From the NCBI RefSeq assembly GCF_963976135.1, contig NZ_CAXBKN010000016.1, forward strand, positions 1 to 41,351: 41,351 bases of DNA. Reading direction: 5' to 3'. Each line of letters starts with the position of its first letter. The stretch's first letter is position 1. The stretch is from Maricaulis sp963976135 (GTDB lineage Bacteria > Pseudomonadota > Alphaproteobacteria > Caulobacterales > Maricaulaceae). Positions 17,350-26,045 of the stretch are shown here, one piece after another. Under the pieces are notes generated by a model. It did no database searches. It was given only the letters and a program-made list of their open reading frames with translations, and was not told where the DNA came from. A program made the position numbers and the translations under genes.

Positions 17350-18220
17350 GGTTGGTCTCCCGTTCGGGCCAATTGGCGAGGGTCAAACCGCCGAGGACGA
17401 TGATGATTCCCAGGAAGGTCATTGCGGTGAAACGCTCGCCGAAATAGGTCCAGCCAATGAATAAACCAATCACGGGCACCAGGAAACTGAAGGCATTGGC
17501 GCGGTTCAAATCCATCGTTCGCAAAACACCGGTCCATAACCAGTACGCCAACGCCGTGCCGGGCAATGCCAGGAAAAATAATGCGAGGCCAAACGATGCG
17601 GTAAATTCAAATGGTCGATCCGCCTCCATGACAAGGGCGGCCAGTCCCAGCGGGACCGCACCTATCAGCAGTTGGAGCCCCATCATAACCAGTGGATCTA
17701 TTTCCCGGGAGATCTGCTTGATGAGTACATTGCTGCCGGAAATCCCAAGAATCGCGATCATCAGGAATGGCAGACCGAACGCCGGATCCGCGGTGTCCTC
17801 CGGATGTGCGTTGGTAAATGCGATCAGCGCGATGCCGGCAAAACCCGCGAGCAGTCCGGTCAGGAGTCGCGGGGATAAACGCTCCCTGAGAAAGATGACG
17901 GCCAGCACAGCCGCGATCAGTGGCTGGGTATTTGCCAGAACGGTCGCCAAACCGGGCGCGACCCACCGGCCCGCCTCAAACATGCCCCAGAAACCCAAGC
18001 TGGTCGCTCCGATTCCAATGCAGGCGATTTTCAACCAAACGCGCCGGGTCCGCGGCCACGGTTTGCGCAAGATGACGGCTGTCCCCAATAACACTGCGCC
18101 GGCCAGAATCGCTCTCATCGTCGCGAAACGCAGTGGCGAGACATCAACGCGCCCGACTTCGATCAAGGGAAAGCACAATGCCCAAAGAAAAAATACGAGA
18201 AATAGTCTGGCCAGGCTCAT
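17333..18220 (-). CDS. EamA/DMT-family transporter
   Basis: This 295-residue inner-membrane protein has ten predicted helices arranged as two EamA repeats. The first runs from the N-terminus to about 140, ending in LLAGFAGIALIAF. The second starts at PAFGLPFLMIAILGISGSNVLIKQI and includes PGTALAYWLWTGVL and a final LGIIIVLGGLTLANW. Such proteins are drug/metabolite exporters of uncertain substrate. It is the first gene of a two-gene minus-strand unit with the cytochrome c gene, and lies 100 bp downstream of the prs-like gene on the same strand. Confidence 0.9.
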   Translation of the reverse strand: MSLARLFLVFFLWALCFPLIEVGRVDVSPLRFATMRAILAGAVLLGTAVILRKPWPRTRRVWLKIACIGIGATSLGFWGMFEAGRWVAPGLATVLANTQPLIAAVLAVIFLRERLSPRLLTGLLAGFAGIALIAFTNAHPEDTADPAFGLPFLMIAILGISGSNVLIKQISREIDPLVMMGLQLLIGAVPLGLAALVMEADRPFEFTASFGLALFFLALPGTALAYWLWTGVLRTMDLNRANAFSFLVPVIGLFIGWTYFGERFTAMTFLGIIIVLGGLTLANWPERETNHDRSK

Positions 18221-18320
18221 GATGTTGGCGCCCTTCGGGACGCCCTTGCTCTTTCAGCTTCCGATATCGGGAGCGTCCCTTGTCGACGGCTTGTCGTGGC
18301 CAGGAGATTTCGTTTTGGTA

Positions 18321-19181
18321 TCAAGAGACCAGTAAGCTCGTGATGGAAATGCCGACGGAGACATGTGGGATGGTATTGGTGGAGACAATACGCGAGGAGA
18401 CCGCCTCCAACGCTTCATACGCATCGTCGGCGAACAGTGGATGGACAACGACGCAGACAGGTTTGGCAAAGCCAGCCTTTTCAAAATGATGGGCCGCTTC
18501 GATCATTGTGCGCCCCGAGGAGGCAATATCGTCGACCAGAACGGGCTGCAGGCCTTTCCATTTTTGAAGACCCGGTGCGATCACTTCAACATCCCGGTCT
18601 CCAAGGCGCACCTTGGTGAGCACCAAATGCGGGGCGCCCGCCCGCTGCGCGACGTCGGCAACCCATTGCTCGCTTTCAACATCCGGCCCGACGATAAGCG
18701 GCTTCTCGACATGGGCCTTGATCCAGTCTGCCAGCGCGGGAGCGGCGTGCACGACTTTGGTGTTGATCGAAAACACCTCTCCGAGATCATGGATACGGTG
18801 CAAATGCGGATCGACGGTCACAACCCGGTCGAACGCCCCGGCGAGCAGTCTTGCAAAATGCTGCGAGGACACCGACTCGCCATCGGAGAAACGTTTGTCC
18901 TGTCGCATGTAAGCGAGATAGGGCGCGATCAGCCCCACGGATGTTGCGCCCAACTCGCGCGCCGTGTAGGCCGCGAACAGCAGCCCGGGCAATTGCGGGT
19001 CGGGCCTGGCCAGCGTGCAGACCAGTTCAACTGCATTGCCCGCGACATCCGAAGCGATGCGGACATAGGTCTCTTCATCGGGGAAGCGACGCAGCTCGAG
19101 CGCGCCAAGCTCGCTGTTTGTGAGCTCGGCGAGCTCGGCGGCCATGGCCTCATTGCCGGGCAGGGGAATGTAGATCGTCAT
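18321..19181 (-). CDS. prs: Short PRPP-synthetase-like protein (ribose-phosphate pyrophosphokinase)
   Basis: This 286-residue protein belongs to the ribose-phosphate diphosphokinase family (R5P + ATP to PRPP + AMP). It has the ATP-binding RQDKRF (93-98), the metal/ATP segment VDPHLHRI (123-130), the catalytic-loop residues in LTKVRLGDRDVE (K and R kept) and the PRPP loop VLVDDIASSGRTM (214-226), an altered form of the usual DDxxDTGGT. The length and the short flexible loop resemble archaeal-type enzymes more than the 310-320-residue housekeeping Prs. It starts 3 nt after the phosphorylase stop, with GAGGG 7 nt upstream, and is last in a four-gene operon. It may make PRPP or, run in reverse, yield R5P and ATP; the direction is inference. 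Confidence 0.88.
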   Translation of the reverse strand: MTIYIPLPGNEAMAAELAELTNSELGALELRRFPDEETYVRIASDVAGNAVELVCTLARPDPQLPGLLFAAYTARELGATSVGLIAPYLAYMRQDKRFSDGESVSSQHFARLLAGAFDRVVTVDPHLHRIHDLGEVFSINTKVVHAAPALADWIKAHVEKPLIVGPDVESEQWVADVAQRAGAPHLVLTKVRLGDRDVEVIAPGLQKWKGLQPVLVDDIASSGRTMIEAAHHFEKAGFAKPVCVVVHPLFADDAYEALEAVSSRIVSTNTIPHVSVGISITSLLVS

Positions 19182-19184
19182 GGG

Positions 19185-20708
19185 TCAGCCCTCTATTGTG
19201 AACATGTCAGTGTTGGCGCGGGCATAGCTCAGCGCATACTCGATCTCACCGGAGGCCTCAGCGTGAATCGTCACGAGCGGGTCGCCGGGCGCAATTGTGT
19301 CTCCGAGACGCTTATGGAGCATCAGGCCTGCGGCGGGTTGTTGCGGCGCGCCAGCGAGTTTTGCGAGCCGCGACAGTTTGCGATTGTCTATCGCCACCAA
19401 CTTGCCCGCCCGGATAGCCGTCACCGGCGCCGTTTGCGCTGCTGTCGGCGGCTCGCGCATACCGCCCTGAGCTTCGCAAATCGCCTGAAATTTCACCCAG
19501 GCAGATCCATTATCGAGCGCGGTTTGCGCCAACGCTAAACCGGATCCCGCCTCTGCTTTGCCAGCAAGTTCCAGAGCGGCACCCGCAAGCGCAATGGCGC
19601 GTTCACGCAGATCGGGCGGCGCGTCGCCGCGTCGTTGCAAGACGCTCAATATATCCCGGGCCTCAAGCGCGGGGCCAATACCGCGCCCGACTGGTTGCAG
19701 CCCGTCGCTGAAGACGAATCTGGTCTTCAGGCCGAAACCGTCGGCGACTATCGCCATGTGGTCAGCCAGCGTTCGGGCATCAGCCTGGCTTCGCAGTTTT
19801 GCGGTGGGCCCGACGGGTAGATCCAGGACAACATGTGTAGCGCCGGCGGCGATTTTTTTTGATAGGACAGAGGCGATGAGCTGACCTTCGGCGTCGATGT
19901 CGAGCGCGCGTTCGATGCGGATCAGAACATCGTCAGCGGGGCTGAGTTGCACTGCGCCGCCCCACGCCAGACACCCCCCTTCGGCGTCAACGACGCGTCT
20001 GATGTCCGCCAATGTGAGGTCGACTGGCGCCAATGTCTCCATTGTATCGGCTGTGCCGGCCGGAGAGGTGATCGCGCGTGAAGATGTTTTTGGTATGGTC
20101 AAACCAAGGCTGGCCAGAATGGCCACGACAATTGGGGTTGTGCGATTTCCCGGCAAACCCCCGACGCAATGCTTGTCCATGACTATCTCTGCATCCCACT
20201 CAAGCTGCTCGCCGACTTTGACCATGGCGCCGGTCAGGGATCTCATCTCATCGATGTCGAGCTTCAGGGTGGAACAGGCGGAGACAAAGGCGGCCAGCTG
20301 GATATCGGAGTACCGGCCGGCCGCGATGTCGGTGATGATCCGCTCAAAAGCGACGCCGTTGAGTCGTCGGCCGGTCATACGCCGGCGAACATCTGAAAGC
20401 GAAGGCAGCGTTGGTGCATGGCTAACCTTGAGGATGGAACCCGCCTCAGCGTCAAGCCGGATCCAGGCCGCTTCCGACAAGCCCGCCTCACCAAGACTCA
20501 ACCACTCAGCGTCGACCTGGTGAAGGGTTGCGACGACCTCCCTCTCGCCGCATCGGACCAGTATGCGTGAGCGCGAGTTCAGACCTTCCGAACGGCATAT
20601 CGGACAGTCCGTCCGCATCAAAATGATCGCATCGTCCTGAGTGTGCCATCTCAGCCGCCGCGCGGTCAGCGCGGCTTCGAAGGCAGCACGCTTGTCAGGC
20701 GCCATCAC
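19185..20708 (-). CDS. AMP-phosphorylase-type (thymidine phosphorylase family) enzyme
   Basis: The 507-residue protein is of the long archaeal-like type. It has an N-terminal barrel with CPICRSEGLNSRSRI (35-49), the helical domain of pyrimidine nucleoside phosphorylases (about 105-170), the active-site loop DKHCVGGLPGNRTT (178-191) and the conserved SSRAITSPAGTADT (209-222). Classical thymidine phosphorylases have a KHSTGG-VGD loop. The PGN form occurs in AMP phosphorylases, which cleave nucleoside 5'-monophosphates with phosphate to give ribose-1,5-bisphosphate and free base. I therefore favour NMP over deoxynucleoside as substrate. The start is GTG at 20708 or the adjacent ATG at 20705, behind GGAGG and overlapping the ribonuclease stop. 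Confidence 0.88.
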   Translation of the reverse strand: MMAPDKRAAFEAALTARRLRWHTQDDAIILMRTDCPICRSEGLNSRSRILVRCGEREVVATLHQVDAEWLSLGEAGLSEAAWIRLDAEAGSILKVSHAPTLPSLSDVRRRMTGRRLNGVAFERIITDIAAGRYSDIQLAAFVSACSTLKLDIDEMRSLTGAMVKVGEQLEWDAEIVMDKHCVGGLPGNRTTPIVVAILASLGLTIPKTSSRAITSPAGTADTMETLAPVDLTLADIRRVVDAEGGCLAWGGAVQLSPADDVLIRIERALDIDAEGQLIASVLSKKIAAGATHVVLDLPVGPTAKLRSQADARTLADHMAIVADGFGLKTRFVFSDGLQPVGRGIGPALEARDILSVLQRRGDAPPDLRERAIALAGAALELAGKAEAGSGLALAQTALDNGSAWVKFQAICEAQGGMREPPTAAQTAPVTAIRAGKLVAIDNRKLSRLAKLAGAPQQPAAGLMLHKRLGDTIAPGDPLVTIHAEASGEIEYALSYARANTDMFTIEG

Positions 20709-22078
20709 TGCGTGCCTCCAAGCTCATAGGTCTTGTCGATCTCGACCACGTCGGAGCGCCAACCGAGTTCGTCCTGGATTCGTGCGCTGAATGTGCTGGA
20801 CGCCTCCGGCTCACCGTGGACGACGAAGACCCGCGCCGGCGGTGTCTCAAAGCCGCTCAGCCAGCTCATCAGCTCATCAGCGTCGGCATGCGCTGACAGG
20901 GCCGGCAGGCTGGTGACCTCGGCGTTTATATGCACATCCTGGCCAAACATTCTGACCCTGTCGGCACCCTTCAGGATCTTGTCGCCGCGGGTGCCGGCGG
21001 CCTGGTATCCAGCAAACAGGATTGTGTTTCTTTGATCTGGGCCAAAGGACTGTACATGATGCAGTACGCGCCCGCCCGTGATCATGCCGCTCGCTGCAAT
21101 CACGACTTTCGGCATCACATCGCTGGTAATCGCTTTTGAGGCTTCGACGTCGCGGGCATATTTCGCGATCCCGCAGACCTCATCGCACATCGTCGGCGTA
21201 AATCTGTGGTCGTCCAAATGAGCGCATAGCAAGTCCGTTGCATTGATCGCCATGGGGCTATCGAGGTAGATCGCTACATTGGTGAGCCGGCCGGCCTTCT
21301 TGAGCATCCAGATGTGGTAGAGAAGAAGTTGCGCGCGCCCGACTGCGAACGACGGAATGACCACCGTGCCACCCCGCCTGACGGTGCGGTCGATCACCTC
21401 GCCCAATTGCTCCATTGGATCGGTCTTCGGGTGCGTGCGATCACCATAAGTCGACTCAATAACCACATAGTCCGCATTGCGAACGGGCTCCGGGTCGTAC
21501 ATGAACGGATCGCCATAGCGGCCAAGATCGCCGGAGAAGACAATGGTCTTGCCGCCCCAACGCACTTCGACTGTTGCGGCGCCGAGAATATGGCCGGCGC
21601 GCCGTAGCTGAAAATCCGCGCCGATTTCGAGATGAATGTCTTCGTGAAATTCAATCGGCGTGAGCTGCTCTATCGCCGCCTCGGCGTCAGCGACCGTGTA
21701 GAGCGGCACGGCGGGTTTGTGCTTTGTATAGCGCAACCTGTTGGCACGTTCAGCATCCCGCTCTGAAATATAGGCGCTGTCGCGCAGCAAGATTTCGCAA
21801 AGATCCTTTGTCGCGCTCGAGCAGTAGACGGGACCGCGATAACCGTCCTTGACCAATTTCGGCAGATAACCGCTGTGATCAATATGCGCGTGGGTCAATA
21901 TGATGGCATCGATCGATTTTGGATCGATGGGGAAGGGAGCCCAATTGCGCTCGCGCAAGGCTTTGTACCCTTGAAACAGGCCGCAATCGATCATCAGACG
22001 CTGGCCGTTATATTCAAGAAGATGGCGTGATCCGGTAACGGTTCCTGCGCCGCCAAGGCTGGTGAGGGTCAGGGTCAT
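20705..22078 (-). CDS. MBL-fold beta-CASP ribonuclease-like protein
   Basis: This 457-residue metallo-beta-lactamase-fold protein has the two-metal motif HAHIDH (63-68), an upstream GGAGTVTGSRHLLEY start strand, a beta-CASP insertion and the C-terminal RNA-specificity block (SAHADADELMSWL, then VVHGEPEASSTF). These features mark the exo/endoribonuclease branch rather than hydrolases of small esters. The frame is open 50 codons farther upstream, but the ATG at 22078 overlaps the phosphoketolase stop (ATGA) and begins exactly at the fold's first strand. It could supply 5'-mononucleotides from RNA to the phosphorylase encoded next. Confidence 0.92.
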   Translation of the reverse strand: MTLTLTSLGGAGTVTGSRHLLEYNGQRLMIDCGLFQGYKALRERNWAPFPIDPKSIDAIILTHAHIDHSGYLPKLVKDGYRGPVYCSSATKDLCEILLRDSAYISERDAERANRLRYTKHKPAVPLYTVADAEAAIEQLTPIEFHEDIHLEIGADFQLRRAGHILGAATVEVRWGGKTIVFSGDLGRYGDPFMYDPEPVRNADYVVIESTYGDRTHPKTDPMEQLGEVIDRTVRRGGTVVIPSFAVGRAQLLLYHIWMLKKAGRLTNVAIYLDSPMAINATDLLCAHLDDHRFTPTMCDEVCGIAKYARDVEASKAITSDVMPKVVIAASGMITGGRVLHHVQSFGPDQRNTILFAGYQAAGTRGDKILKGADRVRMFGQDVHINAEVTSLPALSAHADADELMSWLSGFETPPARVFVVHGEPEASSTFSARIQDELGWRSDVVEIDKTYELGGTQ

Positions 22079-24462
22079 GGTGCGGTCTCCTCGCGTTGAA
22101 TGGGCTTCAGGGATTGCAGGACGGATGGGTCTCCGCGCCCCTCGATGGCGGCTCGCTCGTCCTTCGACAGCACGCCGGGAAAGGCTTCGCCCAGAAGGGT
22201 CATGGCCGCGTCGATTGCGTGGGCCCAAGTGCAGCGATTGGCGAATAACATGCCGGACACGTCAAATGTTCCGCCGTGTGAAATATAGCCCAACGCGCGC
22301 AACTGATCGGGGCCGCCGTCCAGGCGCCTCAGCAGGCCCGTCATCGGCTCCGGCCGGGTATGGGTCAGGAGGACGCGCGCCAGATTGACCGGGAACAACT
22401 CATGAAGGGCCTTGTCCGTTGCGGTGAAGGCTTGCTCCAGCGGGTCGCGCCCTGACCGGAACCGGCCAGGTTCTAGGATCAACGTTACGCAGGCCGCAAC
22501 ACCGTGCTCGGTGAGGCGATCATAAGCGCGCAGGGCCTCATGCGCCTGGTAGGCGCCAACCGCCACAAGCTGAATGCGGGCCGACGCCGCATCGCCAGCA
22601 ATGTGGATGGCACCGGATTCAAGGGCCGACACCGCCTCGCTGGCCGATAGGAGGGCTGGGACATCTCGTTTTGGCGTTACGAGACAGGCGATCTCGCCAT
22701 GGCCGCGATAGACGGCGCGCAGGGCCTCTGCGGCGCTGCTTGCGTCAACCGGAAATATGACGCGAGCCGTATCCGACATTTCGCCAAGCAAGGCCTCGGG
22801 CAAGGTGGGGTCCTGGTGCGATTGCTCGTTTTTGGCGTTCTCCCAAGTGTGCGATGTGGCAATCACGGGAACACTGATCCAGCCCGGCGGCCGGCCGAGT
22901 TCTTTTTGCCGGCGCGCGAAGATGATCTCCTGGCGCAGCGCGCCGAGCATTTTCATCGCAAAAGCTTCGTAACTGACCGCCAGGTTGAGACCGCCCTTAT
23001 TGCCGAGAGCGGCGGCGATGACGGCTTCTTCATTCAGGGCTGTGATGACGCTGCCATAGATGTCCTCTGGCGTGCCGGCTTCCGGTGCATTGACCCGATG
23101 CTTCAGCATTTCGAGGGTCAGTGGCATATGATTGGAGCGCAACTCATCGGGGTTCGCGACGCGGACCCGCAAGTGCGGATTGGCGCGGACAATCTCTGAA
23201 AAACAGCGATCAATGGCGTCCATCGCGCATTTTGGGGCGGGCGCGCGATCGCTCGGCGCGGTCGATGCAGGCAGGACCGGACTTGCGACCTTGCGGACAG
23301 CGAGGGCGTTGCGGCTTTCGCGTGGCCGGTCCTGCACCGCGTGCACGCCGAGGCGCTGGATCGCGTCGTCCAACTCGTCCGGGGGCGTAAAGAGAGCCCT
23401 TGCCCCGTCATTGAATGCAAGGCGCGCTGCGGCGTCGGTATGTGGATTGCCATCCAGCGGGAGATTATGGGCCCGATTGCTGCCAGCCCCGGGAAATCCG
23501 AACCCCTTGATGCAAGGTGCAATCAGGTAGGGGAGCCGCGCGGGGTAGGGACCATCGCTCTCGACGATTTTCGCCAATCGAGCTTCGGCGTCCAATATGC
23601 CCCAAGCATAAGAGAGTGGGTCATGACCGTCCACAATTATGGGATCGAACCCGCTGAGCTCGAGGTGCTTGACGAGCCAGTCAAGGCCGCCTTCCTGACT
23701 GATCTGGGTACGTTGTTCGATCCGCCGGCCGTTGAGCACCATGACCGGTATGGCGAGGCCGCTATCGCCTGCGCGCCACCATCGGGGCGCCCAGTCGGAC
23801 CCGCGCTGCTCTTCAAACGCTCCGTCACTCAAGAAGGCGACCAGGCGCTCGCCTGGCAAGGGCATGTGGATATATTGCAGGCTGGTGAAGCCAAGATAGC
23901 CGCCTTCAGACAGGCCGCCCGCGGTATGAGGATTGACATGACTGCCAAGTGGAACCGCCGGGCGGCCTTCCGGCGTGATTGCATAGCTGTAGAAGTCGCG
24001 GACGAGGGCCGTCAGACCCGCTTCGGTGCGATCATAACGTCCGCGTTGATCCTCTGACACATCGCCTGTCAACGTGTTGACCGCTTCGATGGCAGCGACG
24101 CAGTGACCTTGGCCCAGGGTCCAGGCGCGTGTGTGTCCACTGAGTGCATTGGCCGCAAGATAGCCGGCGAAGGCGACCGCCATGTTGAGCGAGCCTCCCA
24201 TATGTCCCTCTGGCGCGGGCTTGAAATCCTCTGCCTCTAGCGGTGCGCCGGACAGATCGACCCGGCGCGCATAAGCCATGTGGGCGACGAGCCACATCGC
24301 TGCGTTCGCCAGCCTGTCGGTTGCCGAAAACACGCCAGACAGCTCCGCTTGCGTCAGCGCAAGCTTGCCGCGTTCCGCAGACAGCAGGATGTCTTGAAGC
24401 CGTTGCTGTGTCTCGTCGCTATGAGTGATTACGCCGCATCCGCCACGCCAGCTTGCTTGCAT
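22075..24462 (-). CDS. xfp: Xylulose-5-phosphate/fructose-6-phosphate phosphoketolase
   Basis: This thiamine-diphosphate enzyme splits xylulose-5-P (or fructose-6-P) with phosphate into acetyl phosphate and glyceraldehyde-3-P (or erythrose-4-P). The 795-residue length is normal. Visible family blocks are PEGHMGGSLN, TLGQGHCVAA, GSHVNPHTAGGLSEGGYLG, LSDGAFEEQRGSDWAPRWW, SYEAFAMKMLGALRQE, SHTWENAKNEQSHQDPTLPE and the C-terminal SHGGTFDVSGMLFANRC. It is the first gene of the operon and overlaps the ribonuclease start by 4 bp. Placing it before a ribonuclease, an NMP phosphorylase and a PRPP-synthetase-like gene suggests that pentose phosphate from nucleotides is drained to acetyl phosphate. Confidence 0.96.
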   Translation of the reverse strand: MQASWRGGCGVITHSDETQQRLQDILLSAERGKLALTQAELSGVFSATDRLANAAMWLVAHMAYARRVDLSGAPLEAEDFKPAPEGHMGGSLNMAVAFAGYLAANALSGHTRAWTLGQGHCVAAIEAVNTLTGDVSEDQRGRYDRTEAGLTALVRDFYSYAITPEGRPAVPLGSHVNPHTAGGLSEGGYLGFTSLQYIHMPLPGERLVAFLSDGAFEEQRGSDWAPRWWRAGDSGLAIPVMVLNGRRIEQRTQISQEGGLDWLVKHLELSGFDPIIVDGHDPLSYAWGILDAEARLAKIVESDGPYPARLPYLIAPCIKGFGFPGAGSNRAHNLPLDGNPHTDAAARLAFNDGARALFTPPDELDDAIQRLGVHAVQDRPRESRNALAVRKVASPVLPASTAPSDRAPAPKCAMDAIDRCFSEIVRANPHLRVRVANPDELRSNHMPLTLEMLKHRVNAPEAGTPEDIYGSVITALNEEAVIAAALGNKGGLNLAVSYEAFAMKMLGALRQEIIFARRQKELGRPPGWISVPVIATSHTWENAKNEQSHQDPTLPEALLGEMSDTARVIFPVDASSAAEALRAVYRGHGEIACLVTPKRDVPALLSASEAVSALESGAIHIAGDAASARIQLVAVGAYQAHEALRAYDRLTEHGVAACVTLILEPGRFRSGRDPLEQAFTATDKALHELFPVNLARVLLTHTRPEPMTGLLRRLDGGPDQLRALGYISHGGTFDVSGMLFANRCTWAHAIDAAMTLLGEAFPGVLSKDERAAIEGRGDPSVLQSLKPIQREETAP

Positions 24463-24570
24463 GATCCTTACATCCCTGTCAGCTCGCGCAGCAGAAAATT
24501 GGTGCGCAGTATTAATACGTCACGCGGGGAGCAAGCCCTCAAGATCCGTCAGGCTCACAGCGGGCCGGGC

Positions 24571-24599
24571 TTTCGCACCAGTGTGGCGGTCCATATAAA
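24571..24599 (+). promoter_or_regulatory. Possible sigma-70 promoter for the ATP-grasp-like gene
   Basis: TTTCGC (24571-24576), a 17-bp spacer and TATAAA (24594-24599) precede the ATG at 24653 by about 53 bp. The -35 box matches the consensus at only three positions. A 10-bp palindrome GTATTAATAC (24509-24518) lies nearby in the same divergent region and could be a regulator half-site shared with the phosphoketolase operon. This is a weak call. Confidence 0.3.
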
Positions 24600-24652
24600 C
24601 GGGACGCTGGCGGCGTGTGCAGATGCGAGGGATTGTCCGGAAAGGACTGGCA

Positions 24653-25933
24653 ATGAGGTGTGATGGGACTTGCGAACTGGACGGTGCGGCGAATCTGATC
24701 GCGCTCAATCAGTCTTGCTTTTGTATGACGCTCGGCAGAGCTGAGATCGATGCGGCTATTCTTGAGCGCTCCGACGACCCTGATTTGGGAAAATTGATCG
24801 CCGCTCGCCCCAATTTGTTCGCTGCAACGGCTGTGTTCGTCTCGCCCGCAGACCTTGCAGCGATGCAGGCACAAATCGAGGCCATTGAAGCGGTTGCCGC
24901 GCTGTCGCCGTATCAGGATGCTGTGCTGAAGCGTTCAGGCGATGGTGTTGCCGGTGTCCAGGCCCACACCCGCAGTCTGCTCATGGGCTATGATTTCCAC
25001 ATCTCCCAATACGGCCCGAAACTCATCGAGGTCAATACCAATGCTGGCGGCGCGTTTTTGGTCGGTGCGCTTCAGCGTGCCGTCGCGGAACGCGCCGTGG
25101 CTTGCGGTGACGCGCGCCTGACGAATACAGGCGCAATCGATGCGCTTATTGTTGAGAGCTTCGTGTCGGAATGGCAGCGCGCGGGCCGTGCAGGCCGCCC
25201 ACGCACCGTCGCTATCATCGACCAGGACGCCGGTGAACAATATCTCTATCCCGACATGCTTCTGGCCCGGGATCTATTGAACCGCAGCGGGATCGAAACA
25301 GTGATCCTTGGACCCCAGGCGCTATCGTGTAAAACCGGCCGCCTTGTTGGCGGCGGCAAAGTGATCGATATGGTCTATAACAGGCTCACAGATTTCAACC
25401 TGTCCGAGCCTGCCAATGCTCAACTCCGCGCCGCGTTGATGGACGATGTCGCGGTTGTCAGTCCGGCACCTCGCCATCACAAGCTCTACGCCGACAAGCG
25501 CAACCTGATATGGCTCAGCGATGCCGCGCGGCTTGAGGCTTGGGGCGTCAGCGAGCGCCATCGCGCTGCGCTCGCGCAAATCCCTGCGACGCGACCGGTC
25601 ACGGCGGATGCCGCGGAGGAATTATGGACAGGGCGGCGCGGATATTTCTTCAAACCCGCCGCCGGCTTTGGCAGTCGGGCTACCTATCGTGGTGACAAAC
25701 TGACCAAACGGGTATGGGCCGAAATCTTGGCTGGTGATTATATCGCCCAGGTTCTGATCCCGCCGACGCTGCGGGCGGTCACCGTCGGTGGCGAGCGGAT
25801 GACCCTCAAATACGATGTCAGGGTCTACACGTATGCCGGGGAGACCTTGCTGCTCGCGGCTCGGGTCTATCAGGGGCAGACAACGAATTTTCGCACGAGT
25901 GGAGGCGGGTTTGCGCCGGTCTATCAGCTTTGA
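24653..25933 (+). CDS. ATP-grasp-like protein, apparently circularly permuted; substrate unknown
   Basis: I do not recognise a named gene. The roughly 426-residue product contains ATP-grasp elements in rotated order. The Mg-binding LIEVNTNAGGAF comes early (near residue 120). A central alpha/beta segment follows (RTVAIIDQDAGEQYLYPDMLLARDLL). The nucleotide loop YFFKPAAGFGSRATYRG comes late, then LKYDVRVYTYAGETLLLAARVYQGQTTNF and GGGFAPV. Such permuted enzymes often ligate a carboxylate to an amine. I choose the ATG at 24653 (GGAAAGGA, 6 nt spacing) over GTG 24617. The gene diverges from the phosphoketolase operon, so the two may share control. Confidence 0.7.
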   Translation: MRCDGTCELDGAANLIALNQSCFCMTLGRAEIDAAILERSDDPDLGKLIAARPNLFAATAVFVSPADLAAMQAQIEAIEAVAALSPYQDAVLKRSGDGVAGVQAHTRSLLMGYDFHISQYGPKLIEVNTNAGGAFLVGALQRAVAERAVACGDARLTNTGAIDALIVESFVSEWQRAGRAGRPRTVAIIDQDAGEQYLYPDMLLARDLLNRSGIETVILGPQALSCKTGRLVGGGKVIDMVYNRLTDFNLSEPANAQLRAALMDDVAVVSPAPRHHKLYADKRNLIWLSDAARLEAWGVSERHRAALAQIPATRPVTADAAEELWTGRRGYFFKPAAGFGSRATYRGDKLTKRVWAEILAGDYIAQVLIPPTLRAVTVGGERMTLKYDVRVYTYAGETLLLAARVYQGQTTNFRTSGGGFAPVYQL

Positions 25934-26045
25934 ACCGGCAGATCGCATAAACCTGTCCACACACGGTGCGCTCATATTCGACAAACCGGATCGGACCGAA
26001 CCGAGCTCCCCGCCCTCAAATGGCCTCCTTGACCGGGGCCCGGCG

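Noticed and set aside
18363..19538. Plus-strand open frame of 391 codons opposite prs and the phosphorylase
   Set aside because: It crosses two clear minus-strand genes and shows no domain.
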